Assembly: GCA_963713545.1 (NCBI GenBank)
Contig: CAVQME010000008.1
Location: 1-64,000 of the forward strand
DNA: 64,000 nucleotides
Direction of reading: 5' to 3'
DNA from: CAVPLM01 sp963713545
GTDB lineage: Bacteria; Actinomycetota; Thermoleophilia; RBG-16-64-13
Both the position numbers and the translations under genes were made by a program. The notes under the pieces are model-generated. The model worked only from the letters and a program-made list of their open reading frames with translations. It did not search any database and was not told the DNA's origin. Within the stretch, counting starts at the first letter, position 1; the number at the start of each line of letters is the position of its first letter. Positions 17,113 to 24,504 of this stretch are shown here, piece after piece.

Positions 17113-17559
17113 ATGTCTGTTCCTTTGGAACCGGTGACCAAAGTCAGCGATGAACTCAAATCCCTGCTCAATGACGCTGTCGCCCGCGAGATCCAGGTCA
17201 TCGTCCAATACATGTGGCAACACGTGCAGGTGATGGGCGTGAAGGCCTACGCCGTGAGGGACGAATTCAAGAGCGTCGCCATCGACGAGATGAAGCACGC
17301 CGAGAAGATCGCGGAGAGGCTCTGGTATCTCGGTGGGACTCCTACCACCAAGCCTTCACCCATCCATGTCGGGGAAAGCCTGAGGGATTTCCTCGAGTAC
17401 GACGTCCAGGCCGAGATCGAGGCTGTCGAGATGTATCGCAAGATCATCGCGCTCGCTACCAAGGAAGGAGACGTCACGACGGCCTTCATATTCAAAGAGA
17501 TCCTCGAAGACGAGGAAGAGCATCACGACATCTTCACCACGATGCTAGAGGAGATCTGA
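17113..17559 (+). CDS. Ferritin-like (bacterioferritin/rubrerythrin-type) diiron protein
   Basis: 148 residues starting at ATG after AGGGGGTGGAAC. This is a four-helix bundle with the two E...ExxH sets of a carboxylate diiron site: Glu26 in REIQVIVQYMWQH, Glu59 and His62 in DEMKHAEKI, Glu101 or Glu106 in AEIEAVEMY, and Glu134 and His137 in EDEEEHHDIF. It probably oxidises or stores iron or reduces peroxide. It is divergent from furA-katG across a 290-base spacer, which fits joint control by the Fur-type repressor. A terminator follows. Confidence 0.85.
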   Translation: MSVPLEPVTKVSDELKSLLNDAVAREIQVIVQYMWQHVQVMGVKAYAVRDEFKSVAIDEMKHAEKIAERLWYLGGTPTTKPSPIHVGESLRDFLEYDVQAEIEAVEMYRKIIALATKEGDVTTAFIFKEILEDEEEHHDIFTTMLEEI

Positions 17560-17576
17560 TCGCCGGGACCCCCTTT

Positions 17577-17636
17577 CCGAAGCCCGGTCGATGAGGCCGG
17601 GCTTCGGCGTCCTCAGAGCGGGTTCGGAGTACTCGA
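17577..17636 (+). terminator. Terminator hairpin of the repeat family, after the ferritin-like gene
   Basis: CCGAAGCCCGGTC and GGCCGGGCTTCGG form a long stem around GATGA, followed by GCGTCCTCAGAGCGGGTTCGG. The hairpin and trailing sequence match the middle and tail of the dispersed repeat (ACCCGGTCCGCGAGGCCGGG, then GCGTCTTTCGGGCGAGTTCGG), so this gene's terminator belongs to the repeat. Confidence 0.75.
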
Positions 17637-17665
17637 GAATCCTCCATTCCAGCCCATCCCGCGAG

Positions 17666-17712
17666 CCGTACCGCGCGTTCGAATCTCCCCTCTCCGCTTC
17701 AGAAAGCCAAGA
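17666..17712 (+). repeat. tRNA-Ser 3'-end repeat, copy D (degenerate)
   Basis: CCGTACCGCGCGTTCGAATC, then TCCCCTCTCCGCTTCAGAAA and GCCAAG. The T-loop TTCGAAT and acceptor CTCTCCGC are kept but the T-stem is mismatched. The CTTCAGAAAGCCAAGAG extension is shared with copies E to H. Confidence 0.65.
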
Positions 17713-17730
17713 GCGACTCACCTCGCTCCT

Positions 17731-18279
17731 TCAGAGCCTCATTACCAGTTGGACCTCACGGAGGTGGTCCCGGGGCGGTGGCAGGGCACCGATTTCCCCG
17801 GTGGGAACGAAACCCTTTCGAGTGTATAGGGCGAGGGCGGGCGTGTTCCTCTCCCCCACGTCCAAGAGCAGGCGATCCCACCCCTGAGTCCCGGCCCACT
17901 CTGCCAGGACGTCGATCAGGGCCGAGCCAACGCCCTGACGCCGTGCTTCTCGTGCCACCCACATGGAGATCAGGTGGCCGGCGTCCCGGCACTGCTCGTC
18001 AGACGTGCCGCGAACCAGTCCCACATCGCACCCGTTGGTCGTCGCCACAAAGGTAGCTAGCTGCTCCAGTTGGAGTTCCCAGTTCTCCGGAGGTCGGGCT
18101 GCGGCCTCCCCAAAAGTCGTCCCGAAGGCATCCGGGGAGTCTTTAAGGGCACGAAGCCGGATGGCGCGCAGTCGCTCTCCGTCTCCGGCGGCTAAACGCT
18201 CGATGGTAGCGAACTGCGGTCTCGCATCAGTGTGCGATCTGTCTCGTTCCACGAAGAAGGCCACTCCTGTCTGGACCAT
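17731..18279 (-). CDS. GNAT-family N-acetyltransferase
   Basis: 182 residues. The acetyl-CoA loop is visible as RRQGVGSALIDVLAEWA, followed by LLLDVGERNTPALALYTRKG with FVPTGE, the usual motif B ending. The N-terminal part (LRAIRLRALKDSPDAFGTTF) is typical of acetyltransferases acting on amines or amino acids. The substrate is unknown. It is the only gene in its block; repeat sequence flanks it on both sides. Confidence 0.88.
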   Translation of the reverse strand: MVQTGVAFFVERDRSHTDARPQFATIERLAAGDGERLRAIRLRALKDSPDAFGTTFGEAAARPPENWELQLEQLATFVATTNGCDVGLVRGTSDEQCRDAGHLISMWVAREARRQGVGSALIDVLAEWAGTQGWDRLLLDVGERNTPALALYTRKGFVPTGEIGALPPPRDHLREVQLVMRL

Positions 18280-18393
18280 GCCGATCGTGTCCCCGAATGT
18301 ATACGCCGCGAGTCCTACTGTCCAGAGGATCCGCCGCTCCTGCCGTGGAACCTAGCGGCAGTACTCGCTATGCCCGTCGCATGCGCCGCTGCG

Positions 18394-18476
18394 GGTGGAC
18401 CCGGTCCACGTGGCCGGGTTTTCGCGTCTTCGGAGCGAGTTCGGTGGCAAAACTCGGGCGCAAACTCGGCGGCAGC
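18394..18476 (+). repeat. Hairpin-tail part of the dispersed repeat
   Basis: GACCCGGTCCACGTGGCCGG, then GTTTTCGCGTCTTCGGAGCG, AGTTCGGTGGCAAAACTCGG and GCGCAAACTCGGCGGCAG. The stem, T-run and tail are well conserved. No tRNA T-arm is present upstream, only a GC-rich stretch. Confidence 0.75.
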
Positions 18477-18534
18477 AGACGCGAGAGCGGGCTAACATGG
18501 CGAGAGTGGATACCGGTAGGCCGAACGGAGTCGC

Positions 18535-18732
18535 GTGAGTCCAATCACCTTGCGTCCGCTTGAGTCGTCCGACCTCCCCGATGTGGCCAAGTTGTTCGAC
18601 ACCACACTGGGCTCCGGTTTCTGGAGTCTCGACGCCGGATCCCACGAGTACTGTCAGCTTGCCGCGGTCGACGGCGTCCTCACCGGCGCCGGTGCAGCCG
18701 CCACAGCCGCCTACTTGCAGCCGGGCAACCGG
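18535..18732 (+). pseudogene. N-terminal fragment of a GNAT acetyltransferase, cut at a tRNA fragment
   Basis: A GTG start, with GGAG at good spacing, opens ITLRPLESSDLPDVAKLFD, TTLGSGFWSLD and AAVDGVLTGAG, the first 50-60 residues of a GNAT fold. The coding sequence then runs into the tRNA-Ser fragment (variable arm and T-arm) and stops within it. The acetyl-CoA-binding half is missing, so the gene appears to have been cut by recombination at the repeat. Confidence 0.65.
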
Positions 18733-18800
18733 TATCGGGGGTTCAAATCCCCCCTCTCCGCTTAGGAAAGCCCAGAATCGAGTGTCGCGACCCGGTCGCT
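18719..18800 (+). repeat. tRNA-Ser 3'-end repeat, copy E
   Basis: The variable-arm stem CCGG-GCAA-CCGG is intact, followed by TATC, T-arm GGGGG-TTCAAAT-CCCCC, CTCTCC-GC, TTAGGAAAGCCCAGAATCG and a decayed hairpin. One C is missing from the acceptor compared with copy A, and the T-loop has C-A-A instead of C-G-A. Confidence 0.8.
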
Positions 18801-18824
18801 GAGGCCTGCTGGCGTCGATCCAGG

Positions 18825-20456
18825 CTAGACCGGCTCTGAACCCGGTTGCCGCTTCGGAATCCGCCCGCTGAAGAACAGGGCGACGATTGCCAGGACGGCC
18901 AGGACTGCGAGGGCGGTACGCAGGCCTTCGATCTGCGAGGCCTCGTTCTGCTCGACAACCTCGGCGGTGAGTTCAGCCGACGCCCCGGCCTCAGCCATCA
19001 GCGCCTCGAGGTCCTCCTGGGAGATGAAGGGTGCGCCCGCAGCCAGGTTCACGCTGGCTTGCGACTTCACCTCCGGGGGCACGTTGGGGTTCTGCTCGAT
19101 CCCGACGAGGAACGAGGTCGTGAGGGCGGCAATCAGCACGGAGCCCGCCAGGGCAGTGCCGATGGAGGAGCCGAGCTGGCTGGCCGTGTTCTGCAGGCCG
19201 CCGACCTCGGAGCTCTTCTCGGTGGGTACCGCCGAAACAGTTACGGCGCCTAGCTGCGACGCGAGCGCCCCCATGCCGAGACCGACGATGATCATGGGGA
19301 CGAACACGATCGAGGAGTCGGCTCCTAACTCAAGGCTCCCGATCAGCACGAGGATGCCGACGATGAGCCCCAGCAGCCCGAGGCGCACCACCCGTCGCGG
19401 CGAGGCCTGGGGCAAGAAGCGGGGAATGCCGGCCGCGGCGAGCAGCATGGCAAGCGCGAGCGGCACCAGGCGTAGGCCGGTCTCGATGGGCGATAGCCCC
19501 AGCACCACCGAGAGGAACAGCGGCACGATGAAGAACACCCCGGCCAGGACCAGGAATTGAAACAGGAAAGCTATCAGGCCTCCGGTGAGCTGCTGGATGC
19601 GCAGCAGCGAAGGCGCGATGAGGGGTTCCTTTCCAGCGCGCTCGAGATGGCGCTGCCACCGCAAGAACACCCAAATGAGCAAGAGCCCGACGATGATGAA
19701 CCAGAAGGTGAGCGAGAGCCCAAGAAGGGACGTGGAGCCGGCTTTGGGCTGAATCCAGCCCCACTCCGCCGACTTGAGCACGCCCAGAACGAAGAGGGCT
19801 AGCCCGGCGACCCAGATTGCCGCTCCGATGAGGTCGACGTGCGGGCGCTCATCCACCGGTGAGTCAGCGGCGCGGCGCGCCAGCACGAGAATGGCGAGCA
19901 CGATCAGCACCTCTCCGGCGAAGACGTAGCGCCACGAGAAGTAGGTGGTCATGAACCCGCCGATCACCGGGCCGACGGCGATCGCAATCGCCCCGGCTGC
20001 GGCAACCAAGCCGTAGGCCCTCGGCCGCCCCTCAGGCGGGAAGTTGCCGGCGACCAGCGCAACGATGGCTGGCATGATCAACACGGCGCCGAGACCCTCG
20101 AGAAACGACCAGCCGATAATAAGCACCGTGAGGTTAGGAGCCAGCGCGGTTGTAAGCGACCCGCAGCCATAGATGATGCAGCCCAGTGAGAAGGCCCGTT
20201 TGCGGCCAATGATGCTGCCCACCTTGCCGCCGAGGACCATAAGGCTGGCCATCACCAGGGTATAGAGGGTGATCGCAGTCTGCACGCCGGTGACGGTCGT
20301 GCCCAGATCCTCCGCGACGGTGGCGATCGACACGTTCATCACCGACGTGTCGAGGGCCATGAGGAACTGGCCGGTGGCCAGCGTGAAGAGGATGAGGCCG
20401 GCGCCGGTGGCAGCGGCGCTTGCACCCACCTTGCCGGTGCCTTTCTTCCTGGCCAT
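18825..20456 (-). CDS. MFS drug exporter, DHA2 (14-helix) family
   Basis: 543 residues with 14 predicted helices. The N-terminal signature is LATGQFLMALDTSVMNVSIA, followed by motif A-like GGKVGSIIGRKRAFSLG and motif C-like AIAIAVGPVIGGFM. These are EmrB/QacA-type proton-coupled antiporters that export hydrophobic drugs or metabolites. The last 60 residues form a polar, Glu/Ala-rich segment before the final helix. It is a single-gene block bounded by repeat copies E and F, with no regulator gene beside it. Confidence 0.92.
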   Translation of the reverse strand: MARKKGTGKVGASAAATGAGLILFTLATGQFLMALDTSVMNVSIATVAEDLGTTVTGVQTAITLYTLVMASLMVLGGKVGSIIGRKRAFSLGCIIYGCGSLTTALAPNLTVLIIGWSFLEGLGAVLIMPAIVALVAGNFPPEGRPRAYGLVAAAGAIAIAVGPVIGGFMTTYFSWRYVFAGEVLIVLAILVLARRAADSPVDERPHVDLIGAAIWVAGLALFVLGVLKSAEWGWIQPKAGSTSLLGLSLTFWFIIVGLLLIWVFLRWQRHLERAGKEPLIAPSLLRIQQLTGGLIAFLFQFLVLAGVFFIVPLFLSVVLGLSPIETGLRLVPLALAMLLAAAGIPRFLPQASPRRVVRLGLLGLIVGILVLIGSLELGADSSIVFVPMIIVGLGMGALASQLGAVTVSAVPTEKSSEVGGLQNTASQLGSSIGTALAGSVLIAALTTSFLVGIEQNPNVPPEVKSQASVNLAAGAPFISQEDLEALMAEAGASAELTAEVVEQNEASQIEGLRTALAVLAVLAIVALFFSGRIPKRQPGSEPV

Positions 20457-20559
20457 CAGAGGTCTCCCGTGTCGTGGTCCGAGTGTGGGTGCAGTGCGAC
20501 CCGGCGGTCAAACCGGCACTTTATTGTATCTTCCCGGGGCGTCCAAGCGTGCGCCCTGA

Positions 20560-20722
20560 GGAGGGCGGATTTGACGGAATGCTTTGGGCACTTGGTCCAG
20601 AACTTCGAAAACGGTGTTGGGCGATAGTTCCGTCCGGGGTGGGTTCGAATCCCCCCCTCTCCGCTTATGAAAGCCGAGAATCGCGTGTTGCGACCCGGTC
20701 CGCGAGGCCGGGTATTCGCCTC
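20560..20722 (+). repeat. tRNA-Ser repeat, copy F, with a tRNA-Ser(CGA)-like 5' part
   Basis: The 3' part reads GTGGGTTCGAATCCCCCCCT, CTCCGC, TTATGAAAGCCGAGAATCGC, a hairpin (GACCCGGTCCGCGAGGCCGG) and GTATTCGCC. Unusually, the upstream 80 bases also resemble tRNA-Ser: GGAGGGC, which can pair with CCTCTCC at six of seven positions, GGGCACTTGGTC, an anticodon-loop-like CTTCGAAAA with CGA, and GGGCGATAGTTCC like a variable arm. The total is about 105 bases and the D-arm does not fold well, so I read it as a decayed tRNA-Ser, not a working gene. Confidence 0.5.
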
Positions 20723-20826
20723 AACAGCAGGCAAGGGAACGAGACGGACGGAAGGACAGCGAACAGCAGGTCCAGCCTGGTCCAACTTGCCGAGATGCGA
20801 CCGCAGGCAGCGACTGACTCCCTCGC

Positions 20827-21969
20827 TCAGCCGCGATCGGTCCGCTTGTAGTAGCTCTTGGCCGCCTTGCGGATGAGCTTCCACTTGCGCTCCCTCTCCG
20901 CCCGGAGACGCGCGTCTGTCCTCGCCGCGGCGAACTGCGCTTCGCCCATAAGCTTCTGATAGCTCGCCAGGCGCTCGGGCGGCAACGTCCCCGCTCCGAC
21001 GGCAGCCCGGACCGCGCAGCCCGGTTCGTCGTTGTGGGTGCAGTCGCGAAAGCGGCAAGACCGTGAGGCCTCGTCTATCTCCGAGAATACCGACGTGATG
21101 CCCTCCGCCGACCCGGTCAGGCCGAACGCCCGGAGCCCCGGAGTGTCTATGAGCACACCGCCGCCCGGCATCTGGATCAGTTCGCGGGAAACGGTCGTGT
21201 GCACGCCGCGTCCGTCGCTCACGCGGACCGCGCGCGTTGCCTGCCGCTGCTCGCCAAGGAGGGAGTTGATGAGCGTAGATTTCCCGGCACCCGAAGGGCC
21301 GACCAGAACCGCGGTGCGATGCGCCGAGATGTATTCAAGGATCGGCTGAATGCCGCCACCGGCGAGCGCGTTCGTGACGAGCACGTCCGCCCCGAGTGCG
21401 ACCGACTCAACGGCTGCACGCGCCACGTCCGGGTCGGCGGAGAGGTCCATCTTTGTGAGCACCACCACAGGGACGGCTCCCGAGTCCCACGCCCCTGAGA
21501 GCTCGCGCTCGATACGGCGCAGGTTGGGCGGGTCGGCGATCGGGTGAACGACGAACACGGTGTCGATATTGGCGGCCAGCACCTGGAGGTCAGAGGTCTT
21601 CCCCGAGTCACCCCGCGTGATCGCGCTGGCGCGCTCGAGCACCGCTTCGATGAGCGAGATATCGAGACCGTCGGAGACGAGCACGGCCACCCAATCGCCG
21701 ACCGCTGGCAAATCCGCCGCGCTGGTGACGGACTTCAAGAGGCGGGCGGAGGGCTTCGCGTGCACGACACCGTCGGGCGTCGCTATCAGAAGACTGCCGC
21801 GGTCGCCGCGGATCACGCGGGCAGGGGTGAGGCCCTCTTCAGCATGGGGTGCAAAGAGCACCTCCCAGCGTGGGGAATAGCCAAGTGCGCGAAGTGCGGA
21901 AATGTCAATCAAGGCGAGTCCCGTCGACCGGACGAGACTGGTCGGCGAGCCGAAGAGTCGTCGCTTCAT
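20827..21969 (-). CDS. rsgA: Ribosome small-subunit-dependent GTPase A
   Basis: A circularly permuted GTPase that helps 30S subunit maturation. The order G4-G1-G3 is visible: VVVLTKMDLS, then GPSGAGKSTLINSLLG, then IDTPGLRAFGL. The N-terminal OB domain precedes it. The C-terminal zinc motif is CRFRDCTHNDEPGC. It is 380 residues long if the first ATG is used; the family usually begins near LIDISALRALGYSPRW, so a TTG about 19 codons downstream is an alternative. This housekeeping gene in an accretion block between repeats may be an extra copy. Confidence 0.93.
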   Translation of the reverse strand: MKRRLFGSPTSLVRSTGLALIDISALRALGYSPRWEVLFAPHAEEGLTPARVIRGDRGSLLIATPDGVVHAKPSARLLKSVTSAADLPAVGDWVAVLVSDGLDISLIEAVLERASAITRGDSGKTSDLQVLAANIDTVFVVHPIADPPNLRRIERELSGAWDSGAVPVVVLTKMDLSADPDVARAAVESVALGADVLVTNALAGGGIQPILEYISAHRTAVLVGPSGAGKSTLINSLLGEQRQATRAVRVSDGRGVHTTVSRELIQMPGGGVLIDTPGLRAFGLTGSAEGITSVFSEIDEASRSCRFRDCTHNDEPGCAVRAAVGAGTLPPERLASYQKLMGEAQFAAARTDARLRAERERKWKLIRKAAKSYYKRTDRG

Positions 21970-22142
21970 CCGATCGAGTCAGTTTATCTCCCGCCAGATT
22001 CCGCATGGTCGAACTATAGCCGCTATTCCTAGGATGAAGTGAACTCCCGGCGTGCCCGAGCACTTCCAGCACGGCAGAGACAACCGGCAGATCTTGGTAC
22101 ATACTCTTGGTGTGGTGCAGCACGTGGGAATAGAGCGCGGCG

Positions 22143-23283
22143 ATGAGCAAGTGTGACGCCTGCCGGAGCCGTCTGCCCGGCAATACCGAGGACTGGTGCC
22201 CCGTCTGCGGGGCCCCGCTCCGGCCGGGTGGCCGCTCTTGGGAGCTGGGAGCCCCGGCACCCAGCCCGGCACACGCGTCTGTCGGGCCGACCGCTGAGTT
22301 TGGCGTGGTCTCGCTCCGCGACTTGGAAGCCCGACCGCGCCAGCGCCGTTGGGGGCGAGCGTTCTGGGCCGTCTTTGCCTTTGCACTGCTCGGCAGCATA
22401 AGTACACAGGCGTATCTGCTGGCAAGAACCCAGGCGCCGGACGGTACTGAAGGCATCAGAGTCATCGCGAGCTCGCGCTCCCAGCACGACTCGTCAGCCG
22501 GGGCGCAACCCGACACGACACGAGCCAGAGAGCCACCGGCCGGCGACAAGGCCTGCTGTCGCCTCCGGCGCCACGTGCCGCTTCCTCACCTATGACGCTG
22601 CCTCCGGCACGTACGGCTACGCCGACGAAACAGGCAGCCTCGTGATCGACCCCCGGTTCGAAAGGGCCGGTCAATTCGTGGAGGGACTAGCCCCGGTGCA
22701 GGTCCGAGACGCCTCCGGCAGCGCCGGGTACGGCTACATCGACGCGACGGGCACGGTCGTCATCGAGCCGCAGTTCAGGACAGCCTTTGAGTTCTCCGAG
22801 GGTCTGGCCAGGGTCGAGATGGCGGTCAAGGGCCTCTACCGGTACGGCTTCATCGACCGGAGCGGGACCGTTGTCATCGAGCCTCGGTACGCCGCTGCCT
22901 GGGACTTCTCCCAGGGGCTCGCCAGAGTAAGGTTGAGCGACGCATCCGGCCTAGCCACATACGGCTTCATCGAACGGACCGGCACGCTGGTCATCGGCCC
23001 GCGGTTCGAGTCGGCGAGGGACTTCGCCGAAGGGCTCGCCGCAGTGGCGATCGACGGCAAATGGGGTTACATCGACAGGACCGGCGACTGGGTCATCGAG
23101 CCGCGCTTCTGGTACGCCCAGTCCTTCGTGGCTTCGGGCCTCGCCGCGGTCGATCTGGAAGACTCTGGGACAGCCGCTAAGCAGGGCGCGCAAGCAGATG
23201 AAGGCGACGCTAGCCTTCACCAAGCCCTCATCGACAAGACCGGCAGGGTGGTCTGGGAACGCCAGGAAGAGCACCGGCAATAG
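22143..23283 (+). pseudogene. Zinc-ribbon, membrane-anchored WG-repeat protein, frameshifted
   Basis: The first frame (150 codons) encodes a zinc ribbon CDACRSRLPGN...CPVCG, a Pro-rich linker and one helix (AFWAVFAFALLGSISTQAY). From about 22.56 kb the next frame continues with CRFLTYDAASGTYGYADETG and five or six WG repeats (GYIDATGTVVIEPQF, FSEGLARV) to the stop. One indel in the low-complexity linker near 22.5 kb would join them into a roughly 375-residue protein with cytoplasmic zinc ribbon and external WG domain. As written it is split; a sequencing error is possible. Confidence 0.7.
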
Positions 23284-23316
23284 CGGGGGCGGACGAGACG
23301 GAAAGGAAGACACGGC

Positions 23317-23526
23317 GTGCAGCACGGCGGCGTCACCCCGAATGAGGAGTACTACCTGCGTCTGAGGGCGGGCGGGATCGAAAAGGAGATCCGCTGGGAT
23401 GATACCTCCCTCTCCAACGACCCCGAGGCGGTTGCCCTGCGGGAGTGGTTCAAGTGGCTTCAGGAGCTGGTCTACGAGAAGGCGGAGTACAAGGCGCTCC
23501 CATTCTTCCGGGGAGGGTACGCGTAG
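23317..23526 (+). CDS. Small protein homologous to the C-terminus of the 12 kb lipoprotein
   Basis: 69 residues from a GTG start with GGAAG upstream: NEEYYLRLRAGGIEKEIRWD, ALREWFKWLQELVYEKAEYK and LPFFRGGYA. It matches the last 60 residues of the lipoprotein encoded at 12044-12598 but lacks signal peptide and N-terminal domain. It may be a fragment or a minimal version of that domain. It follows the WG protein by 33 bases and may have been fused or cotranscribed. Confidence 0.5.
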   Translation: MQHGGVTPNEEYYLRLRAGGIEKEIRWDDTSLSNDPEAVALREWFKWLQELVYEKAEYKALPFFRGGYA

Positions 23527-23635
23527 CAGTCTGAGGCACCCTCCCGCCCCTGCCGTGCATTTAGTGGACGGATAGGTAAGCGCGCAGTCGAGGAACACAG
23601 AGGGCAATCACGAGTCTGGCCTGTGCCTAGAGAAC

Positions 23636-23986
23636 TCAACCTGGACGAGCCCGCTGTCGCTCGAGAGCTGCTGCCATGCCGAATGCGTCGAAGTACCTAT
23701 GCCAGGCAACATCGGACGAGCCGAATTCGTTCGGGCCGAAGAAATAGTCGAGAAGGACCTCCCGGAGGCGGGTGAGTTCCTTCAGTCGCTGCCGGTGACG
23801 TGGATCGGCGATGGTGAGATCGAGGAGCTCCAAGCCACGGTTGATGGCGTTGGTGCCGAATTCGGTCCGACCCTTGCGTGACCACTTGATCGCTCGTTCG
23901 ACCTCGCTTCCCACGTTCGCAAGCTGCTCAACCAGCGAGAAAGACTGCCACGTCGTGTCGGTCAGTTCCGCGTGAAGGGCGCTCAT
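23636..23986 (-). CDS. Conserved hypothetical partner of a DUF5674 protein
   Basis: 116 residues, all-helical by composition: FSLVEQLANVGSEVERAIKW, GTNAINRGLELLDLTIADPR, LKELTRLREVLLDYFFGPNE and VAWHRYFDAFGMAAALERQR. The start overlaps the stop of the DUF5674 gene by four bases (ATGA), so translation is probably coupled. Small helical proteins of this look often sit beside DUF5674; a toxin-antitoxin or nucleotidyltransferase-substrate type role is conceivable, but no catalytic motif is visible. Confidence 0.65.
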   Translation of the reverse strand: MSALHAELTDTTWQSFSLVEQLANVGSEVERAIKWSRKGRTEFGTNAINRGLELLDLTIADPRHRQRLKELTRLREVLLDYFFGPNEFGSSDVAWHRYFDAFGMAAALERQRARPG

Positions 23987-24324
23987 CTGCGCACGAGGGA
24001 GTCGACGACGTCCATTATCCGGCTCCGGACATCGGGGTCATCCACCCCACGCGAACGGTTACCCTGTGAGGGGCGGATGTTGATCATAGAATCGAAGTCG
24101 ATCCAGTCGCCGGGGGGGAGGTCGGGATAGAGGTTGATTCCCCAGAGGTCGGCCTGCGTCGAGCCGTGCTCGATAAGTAGCGCTTCCTCGTCGGAGTGAA
24201 GGTCCGCGTCGACGGCCATGATCAACTTCCGGACGTCGACCACCGCCTTGACCAGATCACCGAACCGACCTTCCGCCATCGAGCGGAGTTCAGGCATGGT
24301 GATGCTCGTGTCGACAAGCTTCAT
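23983..24324 (-). CDS. DUF5674 family protein
   Basis: 113 residues from the ATG giving MKLVDTSITMPELRSMAEGR. Conserved family stretches are FGDLVKAVVDVRKLIMAVDA, LHSDEEALLIEHGSTQADLW and DFDSMINIRPSQGNRSRGVD. The function is not established. An ATG six codons upstream is possible. First gene of a two-gene operon with the helical protein. Short two-gene modules of this kind are frequently mobile, which suits its place next to a repeat copy. Confidence 0.8.
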   Translation of the reverse strand: MKLVDTSITMPELRSMAEGRFGDLVKAVVDVRKLIMAVDADLHSDEEALLIEHGSTQADLWGINLYPDLPPGDWIDFDSMINIRPSQGNRSRGVDDPDVRSRIMDVVDSLVRR

Positions 24325-24378
24325 AAGCCGACTGTAGCACACGCGGCAGCGCGGTCGGAGGAGGAGGGCCGCGCAAGC

Positions 24379-24491
24379 AGTATCAGGGGTGCGAATCCCC
24401 CCTCTCCGCTTAGGAAAGCCAAGAATCGCGCGCCCCGACCCGGTCCGCGATGCCGGTTTTCGCGTCTTTCGGGCGAGTTCGGGGCAAGTCG
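24379..24491 (+). repeat. tRNA-Ser 3'-end repeat, copy G
   Basis: GCAGTATCAGGGGTGCGAAT, then CCCCCCTCTCCGC, TTAGGAAAGCCAAGAATCGC, hairpin GACCCGGTCCGCGATGCCGG, TTTTCGCGTCTTTCGGGCGA and GTTCGGGGCAAGTCG. It contains all three parts of the element with one T-loop change (GTGCGAAT for GTTCGAAT). Confidence 0.85.
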
Positions 24492-24504
24492 TGCCGAGAG
24501 ATGC

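Noticed and set aside
22143..23283. Programmed ribosomal frameshift in the zinc-ribbon/WG gene
   Set aside because: No slippery heptamer or downstream structure is evident in the linker; similar simple indels occur in many other genes here.
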